Origin: Plasmopara viticola
Taxonomy: Eukaryota; Oomycota; Peronosporomycetes; Peronosporales; Peronosporaceae
DNA: 64,000 nucleotides
Assembly: GCA_001695595.3 (NCBI GenBank)
Contig: MBPM02000036.1
Span: 620,001 to 684,000, forward strand
Direction: 5' to 3'
Positions within the stretch are counted from its first letter, which is position 1; every line of letters begins with the position of its first letter. A program made the position numbers and the translations under genes. Shown here one piece after another: positions 51,556-63,420 of the stretch. The notes beneath the pieces are model-generated. The model had not been told where the DNA came from. It did not search any database and was given only the letters and a program-made list of their open reading frames with translations.

Positions 51556-54500
51556 CCATGTCCACTGCGCAAGACTTCTCCACCAAAGTCTCCATCGACA
51601 AATTCAACGGAGACAACTACGTGACGTGGAGCCGCTACATGCGTGGCGTGTTCCTGACCAAGTCAACGTGGCATGTATTGAATCGCCAGACGACTCCTTC
51701 CTTCACCGACTCTCGTGCCAAGGATGAGTATGTCAAGCTTAACAATATCGCCTTCGGACTCATGCTGCTCCGCGTGGACGCGGACTACCATCACGTCGTG
51801 GATGACTGCGAGGAAGCATGGGTCGCATGGACGCGTGTGAAGACACTTTACGGTGGATCCCAGAAGGCTGGTCGCATCTATCTCAAACGACAGCTCTTCA
51901 GCATGAAAATGTCGGAAGGCGGCAATGTGCTACAACATTGCAATGAGGTCCTCAACATCAGCGCCAAACTCAGCGGCATCGGCGCCAAGATGGAGGACGA
52001 AGACGTGGCAATCTGCTTGCTGCGCAGTCTCCCCAAGAGCTACGAGAACGTGGTTTTCAACTTGGAGATGAGCACTGCGGAGCTGAAAACGCAAGACGTC
52101 GTCAAGGTGCTCACGAACGAGCATATCAAGCGGCAGGGCGAGAAGACTCTGGCGATCAAGACTGAAGACACGGCACGTGCATTCAACACTGATCGGGAGC
52201 CTCGCCAGTGCACGTACTGCGGAAAATTGGGGCACTCGGCTAAGCGGTGCTGGACCAAGCAGAAGGACGAGAATCGGGGCTCTAAGCGCGGCGGCAACAA
52301 CCGTGGACGCGTGGCCAACAATGCCCAGTGGCGCAACGACTACAACGGCTATGACGATCGAGTTGCCTTTGCAGTCTCGCTGGAATGCGGCATGTCATCG
52401 ACTAGCAATGCACCGGGACTCTTGGCCATTGACAGTGGTGCCACGCATCACATATGCAACGACAAGACCAAGTTCGCCATGCTTCATGAAGATCACGAAG
52501 GCGAATTGTCTGTTGCCAACGGTAACAAGACTGAAATCAAGGGCGTAGGGACCATCATCGAACGGGTGGTACTTCCCAACGGCAACGAACGTGAAATCGA
52601 GATAAAGGATGCGCTATACGTACCAAGCATGAGCAAGAATCTGCTATCGATTCCGCAAATCAACAAAAGTGGCCAGTTCCAGGTTGTGTTTGACGGGTTC
52701 AAGATGCACGTTGCTCGCAAGAAGTCAAAACAAGTTGTTGCGACTGCGGATCTTATCAACGGACTCTACTGGCTTCGAACGCCACAGCGCTGTGCCAATG
52801 CAGTCGTGCAAGGTAGCGATGTGGACTTGCATGCTCGCATGGGTCATGCTCCGGTTGATGTCCTTCGCAAAATGATCGACAGCAACATGATCAAGGACGC
52901 CGAGCGACCCTCTAAGTCATCTGGTCTGTGCCGAGGATGCAGCAAGGAAAGATGGTCCAGAATCCATTTCCGAGCCAACCAAACAAGCCCAAGTATGCCC
53001 CGGTTGAGTTTTTACACTTCGACAACTGTGGGCCAATGGAGCACGAGTCACTTGGTGGCAGCAGATACTTGCTGATCATCACGGACGAGGCAAGTGGGTG
53101 TATGGCTGGATTCTGTTTGCGCGCCAAGTCGGAAAGTGAAGACTGTCTGCGCAAGTACATCCTCAAGGTTGAGAAGCAGTTCGGTGCCAAGGTCAAGTTC
53201 GTGCGTCATGATGGGGCCAAGGAGTTCGCAACCAACTCCCTACTCAGTTTCTACGACGATCATGGCATCGAGGTGCAGCCCACGGTCCGCTACGCGCACC
53301 AGACAAACGGCACTGCAGAGCGAGCCAACCGGACTATCGTCACGATCGGTCGCAGCATGTTACATCACGCTGGTTTGGACAAAACGTTTTGGGCTGAGGC
53401 GGCAATGGCAGCGATCTACATCAAGAACCGACTGTCTTCTCCGAAGATTCTCGCCAAAACGCCTTATGAAATTGTGTACAAGACCAAACCAAGCGTCAAA
53501 CACATGCGAGTATTTGGGTGCAAGGCTTTCATTCTGACACCAAGAGAAAAACGACTCAAGTGGGATGCTAAAGCTCGCGAGGGAATTTTCATCGGCTACG
53601 AGGAACGTTCCAAGGCATACCGCGTCTTCGACATCAAAGCAGGGAAAGAGGTGATCAGTCGCGACGTCAACTTCGACGAATCAAGCTTCGGCATCTTTGC
53701 GGAATGCTCAGACGATGACGACAATGACTCGCTATTCGACTTCGACACCCTCGATATCGACGACTCAGGACCGACGGAGTTCAAGTACACAGGAAAGCGC
53801 AAGCCCAATTACTCAAGCTCGCGCAACAGAACTTCAAATACGCGCTCAAATAGTCAAAACGCTGGTTTGGAAGAAACAAGTGCCCCCGAATATCTCGTCC
53901 AGTCTCAAGTTAAACGCCGACCAGGCGTGCCCACTACGGCAGATGAAGAAGAAAAGGACGGCCAAGTTCACGAAGATGGCACGTCTCCAGCGGATGGGTC
54001 ATGGCGAGCAAGCGCCAACGCTGTGGAAATTACTGACCTTTCCGAGCCAACGACGTATCAAGACGCAGTTAATGGACCGGAACAGGTGCACTGGCGCAAA
54101 GCCATTCAAAGAGAGCTGGAGTCGATGCGACTTCGTGGTGTATTTCGAGCGGCGAAACTTCCGATTGGACAACGCGCCATTGACACCAAATGGGCATTCA
54201 AGATCAAGCGGAGAGCTGATGGATCGATTGAAAAGTATAAAGCGCGCCTCGTTGCAAAAGGGTTCAAGCAAAAGCACGGCATCGACTACACGGAGACGTT
54301 TTCCCTGTTATCAAGTATGTGACCTTGCGAATGGTCATAGCGATCGCCAAGTACTTCGACTGGCCTCTTGACCAACTGGATGTGGTGACAGCATTCTTGT
54401 ACGGCGTCATGAAGGAGCAAGTGTTTTGCGCGACGCCGGAAGGGGTTGAGCTCGATGACAATTGCGACTGTCTCGAGCTGATTAAGGCGATTTATGGACT

Positions 54501-55592
54501 CAAGCAAGCCTCGCGAGTTTGGAACGAGACCTTCGACGGATTCGTGTGCTCCATCGGCTTTCAAGTTTCAGCCTATGATCCCTGTCTATACATTTAGATT
54601 GTGGGTGTCCACTGCGTGCTGCTTCTGGTCTACGTCGACGATGTACTCGTCACAGGAAGCTCGACCGACCTTATCGCGCGTACCAAGAATGACTTGAAGA
54701 CGCGCTTCGAGATGACGGACAGCGGTGAATGCGTCTTCGTCCTGGGTATGGAACTGGTAAAGAACCCTGCCGGAAGTGTAACAGTGTGCCAACGACGCTA
54801 CATTGAAGACATTCTCAAGCGCTTCGGCATGCACGACAGCAAGCCCGTTGTGAGCCCGGCGGATCCAAGTACTCGACTTTTTCCAAGTGACAAGTCGACA
54901 GCAACAAATGTTCCGTTTCGTGAAGCAGTCGGTGCACTGATGCATCTAATCATAGCGACTCGCCCTGACATCGCTTTTGCCGTCGGATATGCGTCGCGGT
55001 TTATGGAAAACCCTCAAGATGAGCATTGGACTGCAGTCAAGAGAATTCTTCGCTACCTACAAGGAACCAAGTCGCATGGACTCTGCTTTAAGCCCGGGAG
55101 CAAGGTTGACTTTCGCGCATACTCGGACGCAGACTGGGCAGGCGACCACTCCGACCGTAAGTCGACTTCAGGCTACGCATTCATATTGATGGGAGCACCC
55201 ATCAGTTGGGGAAGCAAGAAGCAATCAAGCGTATCGCTTTCTACAGCGAAGCGGAGTACATCGCTTTGAGTCTAGCTATACAAGAAGGCATGTGGATCCA
55301 TCATCTTCTGTACGAGATTCTGACGGCTGCTAATGAGACCACGCCGGAATTCAAGATATTCGAAGACAATCAGTCATGCATCAAGATGACGAAGAATCCA
55401 GTAAACCATGGACGTGCCAAGCACATCGACATCAAGTACCATCACATCCGCGATGAAGTCAAACGCGGTGAAGTCAAGCTGGAGTACTGCGAGACAGCCG
55501 TCATGTTGGCAGACATCATGACGAAGGCACTTCCAGGACCACGCCATGCCGACCTGATGAGGGCTCTCGGAATTCACGCGTGCTCGTATTGA
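51543..55592 (+). pseudogene. Copia gag-pol, broken
   Basis: Order of parts: Gag with [13 protein letters not shown]; zinc knuckle [14 protein letters not shown] (near 52,208); protease [13 protein letters not shown] (near 52,420); GAG-pre-integrase with LHARMGHAP. The integrase core follows (FDNCGP, then HDGAKEF, HQTNGTAERANRT). RT has WAFKIKRRADGS, YGLKQASRVW and YVDDVLVTG. RNase H has YSDADWAGD and DIMTKALPGPRHADL. Breaks: frameshift near 52,940, frameshift near 54,302, stop at 54,595-54,597, frameshift near 55,248. Gag may start at 51,543 or 51,558. Not autonomous as written. Confidence 0.93.
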
Positions 55593-55599
55593 GGGGGAG
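55591..55599 (+). promoter_or_regulatory. Copia polypurine tract
   Basis: GAGGGGGAG immediately before the 3' LTR, the usual plus-strand primer. It overlaps the stop codon of pol. Confidence 0.85.
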
Positions 55600-55943
55600 T
55601 ATTAAAGGTAACCGGTTTCCCTCAGTTTTATTCCGGTTTCAAGGCTGTCCAATACGAGCGACAGTCCGACGTTTCAAGCAAACAACGATGACGTCATGAA
55701 TAGACACATGGACAGGCGCACTCAAGATGATTGCGCCCGGATGGGAAGATGCTTGCGCCCGGATGGTAAGTTCTTCTGATTGGCTTAGATAAATGAATGG
55801 CTTAGATGTAGCAAGGAGTTGTGAATTTAGGACCAAGTTAATAAACTCACTTTTGAATCTTCATTCAACACCGCAAGTGCCTTCTTCGCTCTTCGCTCAC
55901 CGCAAGCTTCGCTCCTCCACTCCTCCACTTCAAAATTCCAACA
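55600..55943 (+). repeat. Copia 3' LTR
   Basis: 344 bp, TATTAAAGG to TTCCAACA, followed by the CCATT target duplication and then E4 coding sequence. Confidence 0.92.
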
Positions 55944-55948
55944 CCATT

Positions 55949-56059
55949 AAACGAGGACTTGTCTTTGTCGTCGCGTCTTACATTCGAGGGAGTGCCATAA
56001 CAAGTGCTAACGTCAAAAAAGAAGATGATGGTAGTACGTACGAGGATTAGTACGCGCAT
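55949..56059 (-). pseudogene. WY-fold effector E4, 5' part
   Basis: First codons of E4 with an intact signal peptide (MRVLILVRTTIIFFF, TCYG), separated from the rest by the Copia element. The promoter with TCACTTT at 56,085-56,091 is still present. Transcription from here would run into the antisense strand of the Copia 3' LTR. Confidence 0.88.
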
Positions 56060-56091
56060 GGTATGGCTTGAGACGCTGCAAGACAAAGTGA

Positions 56092-56849
56092 GAACGACGG
56101 AAAAAAATTGAATCTTGCAGCTGGTACGAAATCGAGATTGGGATTGTGCGACCAGATAGAAAAAGGACGAGACTGTACGTACGGACCCCTAGTTCCACAA
56201 CATTCACCATCCATTCTTTATTGTCGACCTATTGTTTGTATCCAATCACATTTTCAATTAATTATCTTGAGACACTATCGTCTCATAGTATTTAGTTGCA
56301 CATAATTTATTTGACTAGAAAAAAATACAGCAGGAACGATTGATAAATAAACGCGGCACCGTATCTCAAGTAATAGGGTTGCAAACTGATCTGTAATGGA
56401 AACTGCAACTAGGAAGTACGACAATGGTAATGAATACGCTGCCTCCTTGTAAATAATTTTCGATTTCGGACACAACGTCTGTGCACGCCAGTATCGTACT
56501 GCCAATTCTCATCCAATGTCGCCTTGCGGGTTAAAAGCATTGAACGACCATTCCATTGACAAGTTTTTGTCGAAATAGCGCACAGAACCGATTGTAGAGT
56601 CGACCGATACTAGCAACTTACACTGGCGAAGAATGCTTTAAGTCTGACTTGGATCAATTTAAAACTTTTGTCGGCTAAACGTGATGTTCTCTCGACAAGT
56701 ACAATCATCATTCGTCGCTATGACTGCGAAAATACACAAATCCGTACTTTACAAAGATTTACTTATTTCTATCTTATAAATCTCAAAGATAGCTCAATCA
56801 AAAAAAACAAAATTGATACGTATATTATTCTGCAGAACACCATAAAAAG
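56092..56849. other. Effector upstream region, unit 3
   Basis: Counterpart of 21,661-22,400, more diverged than in unit 2. No gene. It continues at 57,189-57,573 after the SINE. Confidence 0.65.
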
Positions 56850-57178
56850 GCTAAGCTTGGAAAAGGTTGGGGTGACGCCCTCCTTCCAAGCGCGGGGGCT
56901 AAATGCTCGCGCGCTTCGGGCAGGTGCTCTCGGGCATCTGCAGGTGTCTAACGAGTCTCACCCTCGACGCGACGGTCTCCAGCACCGGGCGCCACCTGGG
57001 CTCTTACCAAGCCAGAGATAAACAAACTAATGGAAGACCCTCAAGACCTCGGTGCTGGCTGCACTGCCCGCCGAACGAGACTCGACGTATGCGGACACCA
57101 CTCTATGCTGTGGACTAGCCAGATTGAGCCTTGCACGTGCATAACTTGGCAACGCGATAACGTAATACAATACAAATA
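56850..57178 (+). mobile_element. SINE-like element, family S1, copy 4
   Basis: 329 bp in plus orientation with imperfect 10-bp target duplication CCATAAAAAG / CCATTAAAAG (56,840-56,849 and 57,179-57,188). Units 1 and 2 show the empty site (CACCATATAAAGTTATAG near 22,392). Ends in an (ATACA)n tail. A one-base loss in the middle breaks the long frame seen in the other copies. Confidence 0.85.
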
Positions 57179-57573
57179 CCATTAAAAGTTATAGATTGAT
57201 AAAGTTTATGTTCAATAAAAAATAAGTTGAGAAAAGCACAAACATTCCATACCCTGATCAAAATAATATATACAAATTTCTACCCTATCCTAATTTACGC
57301 AGTAAAATACGGATAAGTTGATGTAGTTAAAGTACCCTAGAAGAACAGATACAACTGAAATTAGTGATCATAATCGTCGCAAGCGCCCAAATGGAGCTGG
57401 AATGGTACAGCCCTATTTGTAAACACTTTTGAGTACCTTATTTGCTTAACACTTCTGAGTAGCGAGGCTACAATAGTTAGTAATGAGTAAATTAAGATCT
57501 TTTCAATTGATATGGTGCGTAAAAATTTTATTTGTATTTTACGAGGCTGGAAGTTCTATTGTCGATTCGATTA

Positions 57574-58738
57574 GGGAACGCCTTTAGCTACACCCCTCCT
57601 ACACCCCCCCTCTTTATGCTAACCAATCAAAGTACAGCTTCAAATCTTCAGCCAGCTATGCAATTATTGGGATGCTGATGGATATGGGCAGGTGGACTGC
57701 ATGTACGTGTTTGGTGGCCATTGTAGTATAAATGTGGAGTCTCGCTTGAGCGCTATTACCGAGCTAGCGTGCGGCTGCTATGTCAGGACGATTACCCTCA
57801 GTAAAGAGACAAAGCTCGATATCCATAATGTGATTTGCCCGGATGCCTTGCTTGAAATTGTGTGGACCAACGCTAATAATGAAACCGACTTTCTCAGCTC
57901 AAGCAAGACTGAATGTGGTCGCGCAAACACAGGATCTTTAACAAACGCTGCCTTTTCGCTACTGCTGCATCTACACACTTACGCGTGTGTAGATGCAGCA
58001 GTATGGAAAAGGCAGCGCTTGTTAAAGATCCTGTGTTTGGCTTTGAGATTTTCACATTCGTGGAAGGCGTGCCATCTGAGATGTTGAATCCAAGAGACGC
58101 GTAAACGGACAAGGGTGCGTTTAGCGATATAGCTCACAATTTGGCTGCCTCGTTTAAACAAAACGACAGGCAGTTTATTCTGCCAGGCAAGGACCTATCA
58201 TGTTCCGGCCCGGTGATGTGTTAGTTGCATGCATAACTTTCATATGAAAGAATTGATATCAAGATTGGTACCTTTTTGTCTTGCGTTGCCGATATCCTTT
58301 CTGAGTCCAAGACAGGCACAGTCCCTTTGACGAAGTGTGGCAAGGATAGTACGAAGGGGTGCACCAGCTTTGGTTATCGTATAAATGATGGTCTCTTTCT
58401 CCGGGTTTAGCGTCCGGTTAACCGCATAGGTATGCGGGGTCAGTGGCGGCCTCATGTCCAGAATGCTCGCCACACATCAACTTCATGTCTTATAAGTAGT
58501 TACCAGATTGCTGCAAGACGCGTTCTACAATACCCAGCCATTGACGGCTTGATTTAAACGTAGATGTGTTCCGTATGCCATTACCCTTTTTCTTCGACCT
58601 TGTGGTTACGTGGTAAAGCAACGACAAATAATCTGAGGAATTGGTCTGGCAGGAATATTTCTAAATTTGTAAAAAAGCGGTGGCTGAAGATTGTACTTTG
58701 ATTGGTCAGCATAAAGAGGGGGTGTACCTAAAGCTCCC
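57574..58738. mobile_element. TIR element carrying PEPCK fragment, copy 3
   Basis: TIRs at 57,574-57,655 and 58,681-58,738, shorter and more diverged than in copies 1 and 2. Contains the PEPCK fragment and the FAR1-type fragment (58,240-58,473, minus strand). Confidence 0.6.
57686..58232 (+). pseudogene. pckA: PEP carboxykinase fragment, copy 3
   Basis: Shortest copy. About 420 bp including the P-loop are deleted between ITELA and GGCYVRTITLSKETK. Then SSSKTECGR, the palindrome (arms 57,924-57,978 and 57,985-58,038), KDPVFGFEI, GVPSEMLNPRDA and the C-terminal region. It shares the palindrome with copy 2, so that rearrangement came before the unit duplications. Confidence 0.85.
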
Positions 58739-59028
58739 AAATTTATTTTTACATAGCAGCCTCAGCATCTGATATTTGGAAGACTTCAAGTTCCATAAGC
58801 TTCAATTGTGTAATATGAGAATTGTAGAGGCAGGTAAGACAAGCTCGCTAAATTGTAGTGCTTATCAAATGTCACCGCAATAATTGATTCGGGAATCATG
58901 CGTTAGTCCTGGGCGGGGTTATCCTGTCTCGTCTAAATAGAAAGCTCTCGTCAAGAAAAATAGCCTTCTTGAGAGAGGCAGACGATTCTATTTGGTCAAT
59001 TCATCGACGACTAGATGTCTGTATGATC

Positions 59029-59813
59029 CTAAGCCTGGTAAGCAACGCCGGTTCCAGGTCCTCGTTCGGTGGTTGTTACGGGGCTCGTCTCCGTCGGAGA
59101 CTTCTCTGTGGGTTGTTTCTCCAGCTCGTGCTGGCACAGATGGAGTCTAGTCCCTTTCTCTAACTTGTCTGGTGTTCTTCTTTCTCGCGTCGCTAAAGCT
59201 CGTAGTTGCTGCTGGCCGGTCGACCAAATCTCGAGCACGCTACCTTCGACGGTAATCGCTTCCTGTTTGAAGACGACTCTGTTCCGTTGTAACCATAGGC
59301 TGGCGATGCCCATGCGCTCAAGCATGTTGGCAGAAACTAGTGTGTCATTGGGCTGGCGAGTAATGGAAACGCCAGCAAATGGACAGATTCCAGCAAGCGT
59401 GTGCCAGCAGGAAAGCACCAGAATTGTCGCGGGTCATCAAGGCCAAACTGAGCAAAGATCATCCGGATGAGGAAAAGAAGTACGGGAAGGAACGGGAGAA
59501 GATGTGGCGGTTTCTATGCAGTATCTGCAGTTCCAAAATATGTGCTCTAGCGTCTCCTTTTGCTCCAAAATATGTGCTCGAGCGTCTCCTTTTGTCCGTG
59601 ACAGCACTGTAGTTTGGGATAGCTGTCGTCCAGCCGCCGGCCTTCGTGATACAGATTGAGCTGCTGTAGTATCATTCGATAGCTGACCCAAACTTGGTAC
59701 GCTGTGAGCTCTTTGTTGTCAGCCCATAGCTGCTTGGGTGTTTGGGTCATTGCTGCTGCTTTCCAGGTACTCGTTCGCACTTCTTCCCGCGGCCGGGCGA
59801 CTATGGTGTCCAA
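59029..59813 (-). pseudogene. LINE C-terminal zinc (zf-RVT-like) region
   Basis: KETLEHIFWNCRYC, preceded by a CCHG-type residue pair and LQQLNLYHEGRRL, resembles the zinc-binding tail of plant and oomycete LINE ORF2. IASLWLQRNRVVF is also typical. Several frames are involved, and a 32-bp tandem duplication (59,532-59,595) disrupts it. Confidence 0.65.
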
Positions 59814-60942
59814 TTTGATCTTCTCCTCGATATCTTTGGAACGCCTGCTATTTGATCACTGCTAACACATGACGGTTTGCCGTCAAATCCGGTACAGTCC
59901 ATAAAAAACCATGAAGTGTCGGGTGTGCCATGAAAACGATGTTTCCATCTCGCTCATGCCGTCGAAGTTTATGAATGTCTTCCATCGTGCTTGAGTCTGC
60001 CTTGATCGTGCTGCTGATGGTCCAGTAAACCCCGTTGGGTTGCTTTTTTTGCTCGAACCCCGAGAATCTTTGTCCTGTCTGACTGATTCCCCGGATGCTG
60101 CCCCCTGCGAGGATCACCCACTTGTACTTATTCCGAAGTTGTGGTTGATGCCGCATGGTCTCCTCGGTCCCGGTTCGCAGCGTATCTCCTACTACCAAAG
60201 GAGGGCTTCTGCTGAGGATGGCTATACTCCATCTGCGCAATTTTGGTCGATTATGACCATGTCCGTCGAGTATGGTATGTGCATCGTATGCAATCGATCG
60301 CTCCTTCTTGTGATATGGAACTCCTCCAGCGTGCAGCTCACGATTCTATCGTATTTCCTGCTCGTTCGCATCGCTCTGGTCTCATCTATAATGGCTGAAT
60401 TATCGTTTCAGTGATAGGCGGGCCAAAACGTCTCTTCCTCTGGTGTTCTCATCCGCATCAACTCAGAAAGGGGTTCCTTTAGTACTGCGCGCCATTTCCC
60501 GTCCTTTGTCCAGCTCGCCGCTGATGCTGCTATTTGTTTCAGCCGTTGTCGCCGCTGCAGGATGGTTGCTACTTCTGCTTCCTCCGGCACTAGCCAGCTA
60601 CCGACGAGCTGTTGCAGGGTATTACCCGGTGCCTTCGTTCTGCTGCCTTGGTTGTGGCTGCTTTTGTGTCGTGGTGAGACTCCACTCGTCCATGGATGGG
60701 TTGCCCCACGAAAGGCCCAAGCTCTTCATGCTGCGTAATAGGTTTCGTGCCGTTGTACTAGCCACTGAATAGCATGCTTCGCTCGTTGAGTTTTGCACGC
60801 AATCTCGAAGGATGCTAGGCCGACACCTCCTGCCTGCTTCGGTGTGAACAGAAGCCCCGGATTCGTTTTGTGTCGGCTCGTAGCTATACTCGTTGGAGTC
60901 TGCCAGAGAAACTATTTTGGATGTTGCGTAACTGCTTGGCTG

Positions 60943-61128
60943 CCAAAGATACGTCCTTTCTATCGCCCTAGACATGCCCAGATGAAATGAAGCCCTAACG
61001 AAGTGTATAATCATTCTGTTGGAGCTCTGAGACGTTGTGCGGCCAAAAATACGTCCTTTGTATCGCTCTAGACATGCACAAATGAAATAGAGCCATAACG
61101 AAGTGTATAAACATTCTGCCGGAGCTGC
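60943..61128. repeat. Tandem duplication inside the LINE
   Basis: An 86-bp core repeats with period 100 (60,943-61,028 and 61,043-61,128), sharing ATACGTCCTTT and AACGAAGTGTATAA. It duplicates part of the coding region. Confidence 0.75.
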
Positions 61129-61272
61129 TCACTGCGGCATCTCGAAGGCAGCCACTGTAAACAGAATTGACGGCAACAGGATGACGTTGAGGAGGACAAC
61201 CCGATTCTCGACGGTGTTTGAAAGTTGCGCCGCTTTTGCCAGTCTGTTTTACACTGTGCGAATGCGGGCAGC

Positions 61273-62282
61273 CTAGTTCGGATCCGTGAGCGGTCCGGTG
61301 CCTACCTGATAGTTAAGGTATTGCACAGTTTTCCCACCTGGTAACACTGTTATTCCGTGTTTTTCTTTCATCTCCACCGCTGTGTTGAGAAAGATGGCCT
61401 TGCTCTTGGTCGGTTGCACTTGGAGGCCTGATAGTTCTCCAAATCGTTGCACCAGTGCCATTACTCGGGGTAGTTGACGCGCTTCTTGGAGGAAGACGGT
61501 CGAATCATCAACGAACGCCGAAAACTTGTGCGTCTTTCCTTTAGTTCCTTGCACATGGATCCCTTCTGTATGGTCGTCCTGCTGAATTGCTAACGCAAGC
61601 ATCTCAGCTGCGAGAATAAAAAGCAGAGGGGCTAACGAACAGCCTTGACGGATACCAGATACCACCTCCTGCGGTTCTGATAGCTCCCCGTTGACTAGAA
61701 ATCGCGCCGTGGTTCCATCATGCAGCTTCCTCAGCATCCGCACAAACATGGGCGAAAATTCAAAACGAAGGTGTACGAGAAACAAAAATTCTCGCGCGAC
61801 CGTATCATAAGCCTTCTAGAATTCCAGCAGCAAGATTACTCTACTTGATGCTGCAGCAAGCTCTGGTTCTGCCTTCGCTGTGGCAAGGATAGCGAGCATC
61901 ATCATCACGGTTTTCATCATTTGGCGTCCGTGGACGAACCTTGTTGCGATGACCCGATAGCTTTGCCCATGACTCGCTGAGCTCGGGCGGCCATTATTTT
62001 GGTAACTATTTTGTACGCGGTTTGGAGTAGCGAGATCGGACGAAAGTCCATCGCATCATCCAAATCGCCGTTCTTCTTGAGGGGAATGATGAGAGCCTCC
62101 AGAAAGGATTGTGGTGGCTCACCTCTCTTGAGTAACTCGTTGCTGATAGACGTGAGCGCTGGCACGAAGATGGACTGTGTGTCCTTGAAGAAATCATTGT
62201 TAAGACCATCTGCGCCCGCTGCTTTGTGCCGATCAAGGGCTGAAATTGCATCCATGACCTCTTGCTCCACTACTGGATTCAT
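61273..62282 (-). pseudogene. LINE reverse transcriptase region
   Basis: RT landmarks: [36 protein letters not shown], then [20 protein letters not shown] and [11 protein letters not shown]. The catalytic box is F-V-D-D in place of the usual F/Y-x-D-D, so both Asp remain. The frame breaks between 61,785 and 61,917. Confidence 0.85.
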
Positions 62283-62739
62283 GAGAAGGTTGTTGTCGGT
62301 TGGCGAAAGCTTCCGGTCAGCAGGTATCTGCTCGAACTTATCAAATTCACGATCGAGGTCAGCATCCGGAACTTTGCTATGAATGGTGCCCAGTATCGGA
62401 GACCATGCTGGAATCCTGCACCATGAATGTGCCGGACATTTGCAATAGTTTGATCACGCTCCCAATTTGACGCCCGCTAGAAAACCCACCGAAGGCGGTC
62501 TGTTGTCCGTTCTAGTCGTTGGCTTAGATGGATGATATGTTCAACTCTTCGCTCTTCCATGGTGACCTCGAGCAGATCTTTTCTCGTGAGTAAGTGTACT
62601 CGACTCTGGACGTTTAATTTGTGCTTGAACGCCTTCCGCCTCTTCTTTTCTTGCTGGATGAGCCGGCCAATGCACGTTCCGCATTTTTGCACCGTGCTAT
62701 CCCATGTTTGAACAGTCTCCCGTCGCCCAATGCCTTCCT

Positions 62740-63420
62740 CTACAAGGGCGTCCAGCAGCGCCTCTTGTACACGCTCTGGTTGGATGGTCGGATGGGGTAT
62801 GCAATCCCGCGTTTCCTCGCATTGGTTCTTTCTTGAGGCTGTGTTCCCGCTAAATGCATCACTACTCGTTGGTGGTCCGATGGTGTGGAGGGTTCGAGGA
62901 CTGATAACCACTGCACTCTAGCCGTCCACAAATCCGGTACATAAAGTCGGTCTAATCTGCTTGCTGTCTCCGGTTCCCAATACGTGAAGTACTCCGTACT
63001 TTCCAGTTGGTCTGCTCCATCTTCCGTTTGCCCCGTAAGGGTGCAGGCGTCTTCCAGGTGAATCTGGCACAGTAGGTCTGGTAGAGCCACGCTTTCAGCA
63101 CGACCAGTCCGCTTGCCTCCGAGCCTATCTAACACTGGACAGAGAACGCAATTAAAATCGCCTGCCAGGATAGTCTCCCGATCTTCCCATGGCCATAATT
63201 GAAGTTGCTCATAAAATAGCTCTCGTTCTTGGTGGCTGTCGGAGCGTAGACATTGACAAGAGTTCGTTCTTGAAGCTTGATCGCGATGATCCTCCGCGTG
63301 CACCGATCTTGACGCCACGGTGATACCTGATCCGCTATGCTGGGATGTAAAAGGATAGCTACACCTCCCGCTTTGGTGTTGCCGATGCTCCAATACGACA
63401 ACTGATTGCTGTCTTTGTGG
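62740..63420 (-). pseudogene. LINE AP-endonuclease region
   Basis: TKAGGVAILLHPS, NVYAPTA, ILAGDFNCVL and TPSDHQRVVMHL match successive APE motifs, including GDFN and SDH. The two halves are in different frames (63,129-63,401 and 62,740-63,200). The N-terminal residues further right (63,504-63,869) are basic and of unknown role. Confidence 0.8.

Larger units (their letters stand above)
51195..55943 (+). mobile_element. Copia LTR retrotransposon inside effector E4
   Basis: 4,749 bp flanked by a 5-bp target duplication CCATT (51,190-51,194 and 55,944-55,948). E1 has a single CCATT at the same codon, so the insertion site is exact. Domain order Gag, protease, integrase, RT, RNase H identifies Ty1/Copia. 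Both LTRs are 344 bp with about 14 differences by eye (near 4 percent), so the insertion is fairly young. The coding region already has three frameshifts and one stop. Confidence 0.96.
40922..58972. repeat. Segmental duplication unit 3, interrupted
   Basis: The order DNAJC11 - effector - upstream region - PEPCK element continues here. It is split by the 6.9 kb insertion (42,161-49,091), the Copia element (51,195-55,943) and a SINE (56,850-57,178). Removing these leaves about 6.0 kb, matching 18,181-24,770 of unit 1 minus a deletion of about 420 bp in the PEPCK element. Homology stops at about 58,972, where LINE sequence begins. It is more diverged than units 1 and 2 are from each other. Confidence 0.8.
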
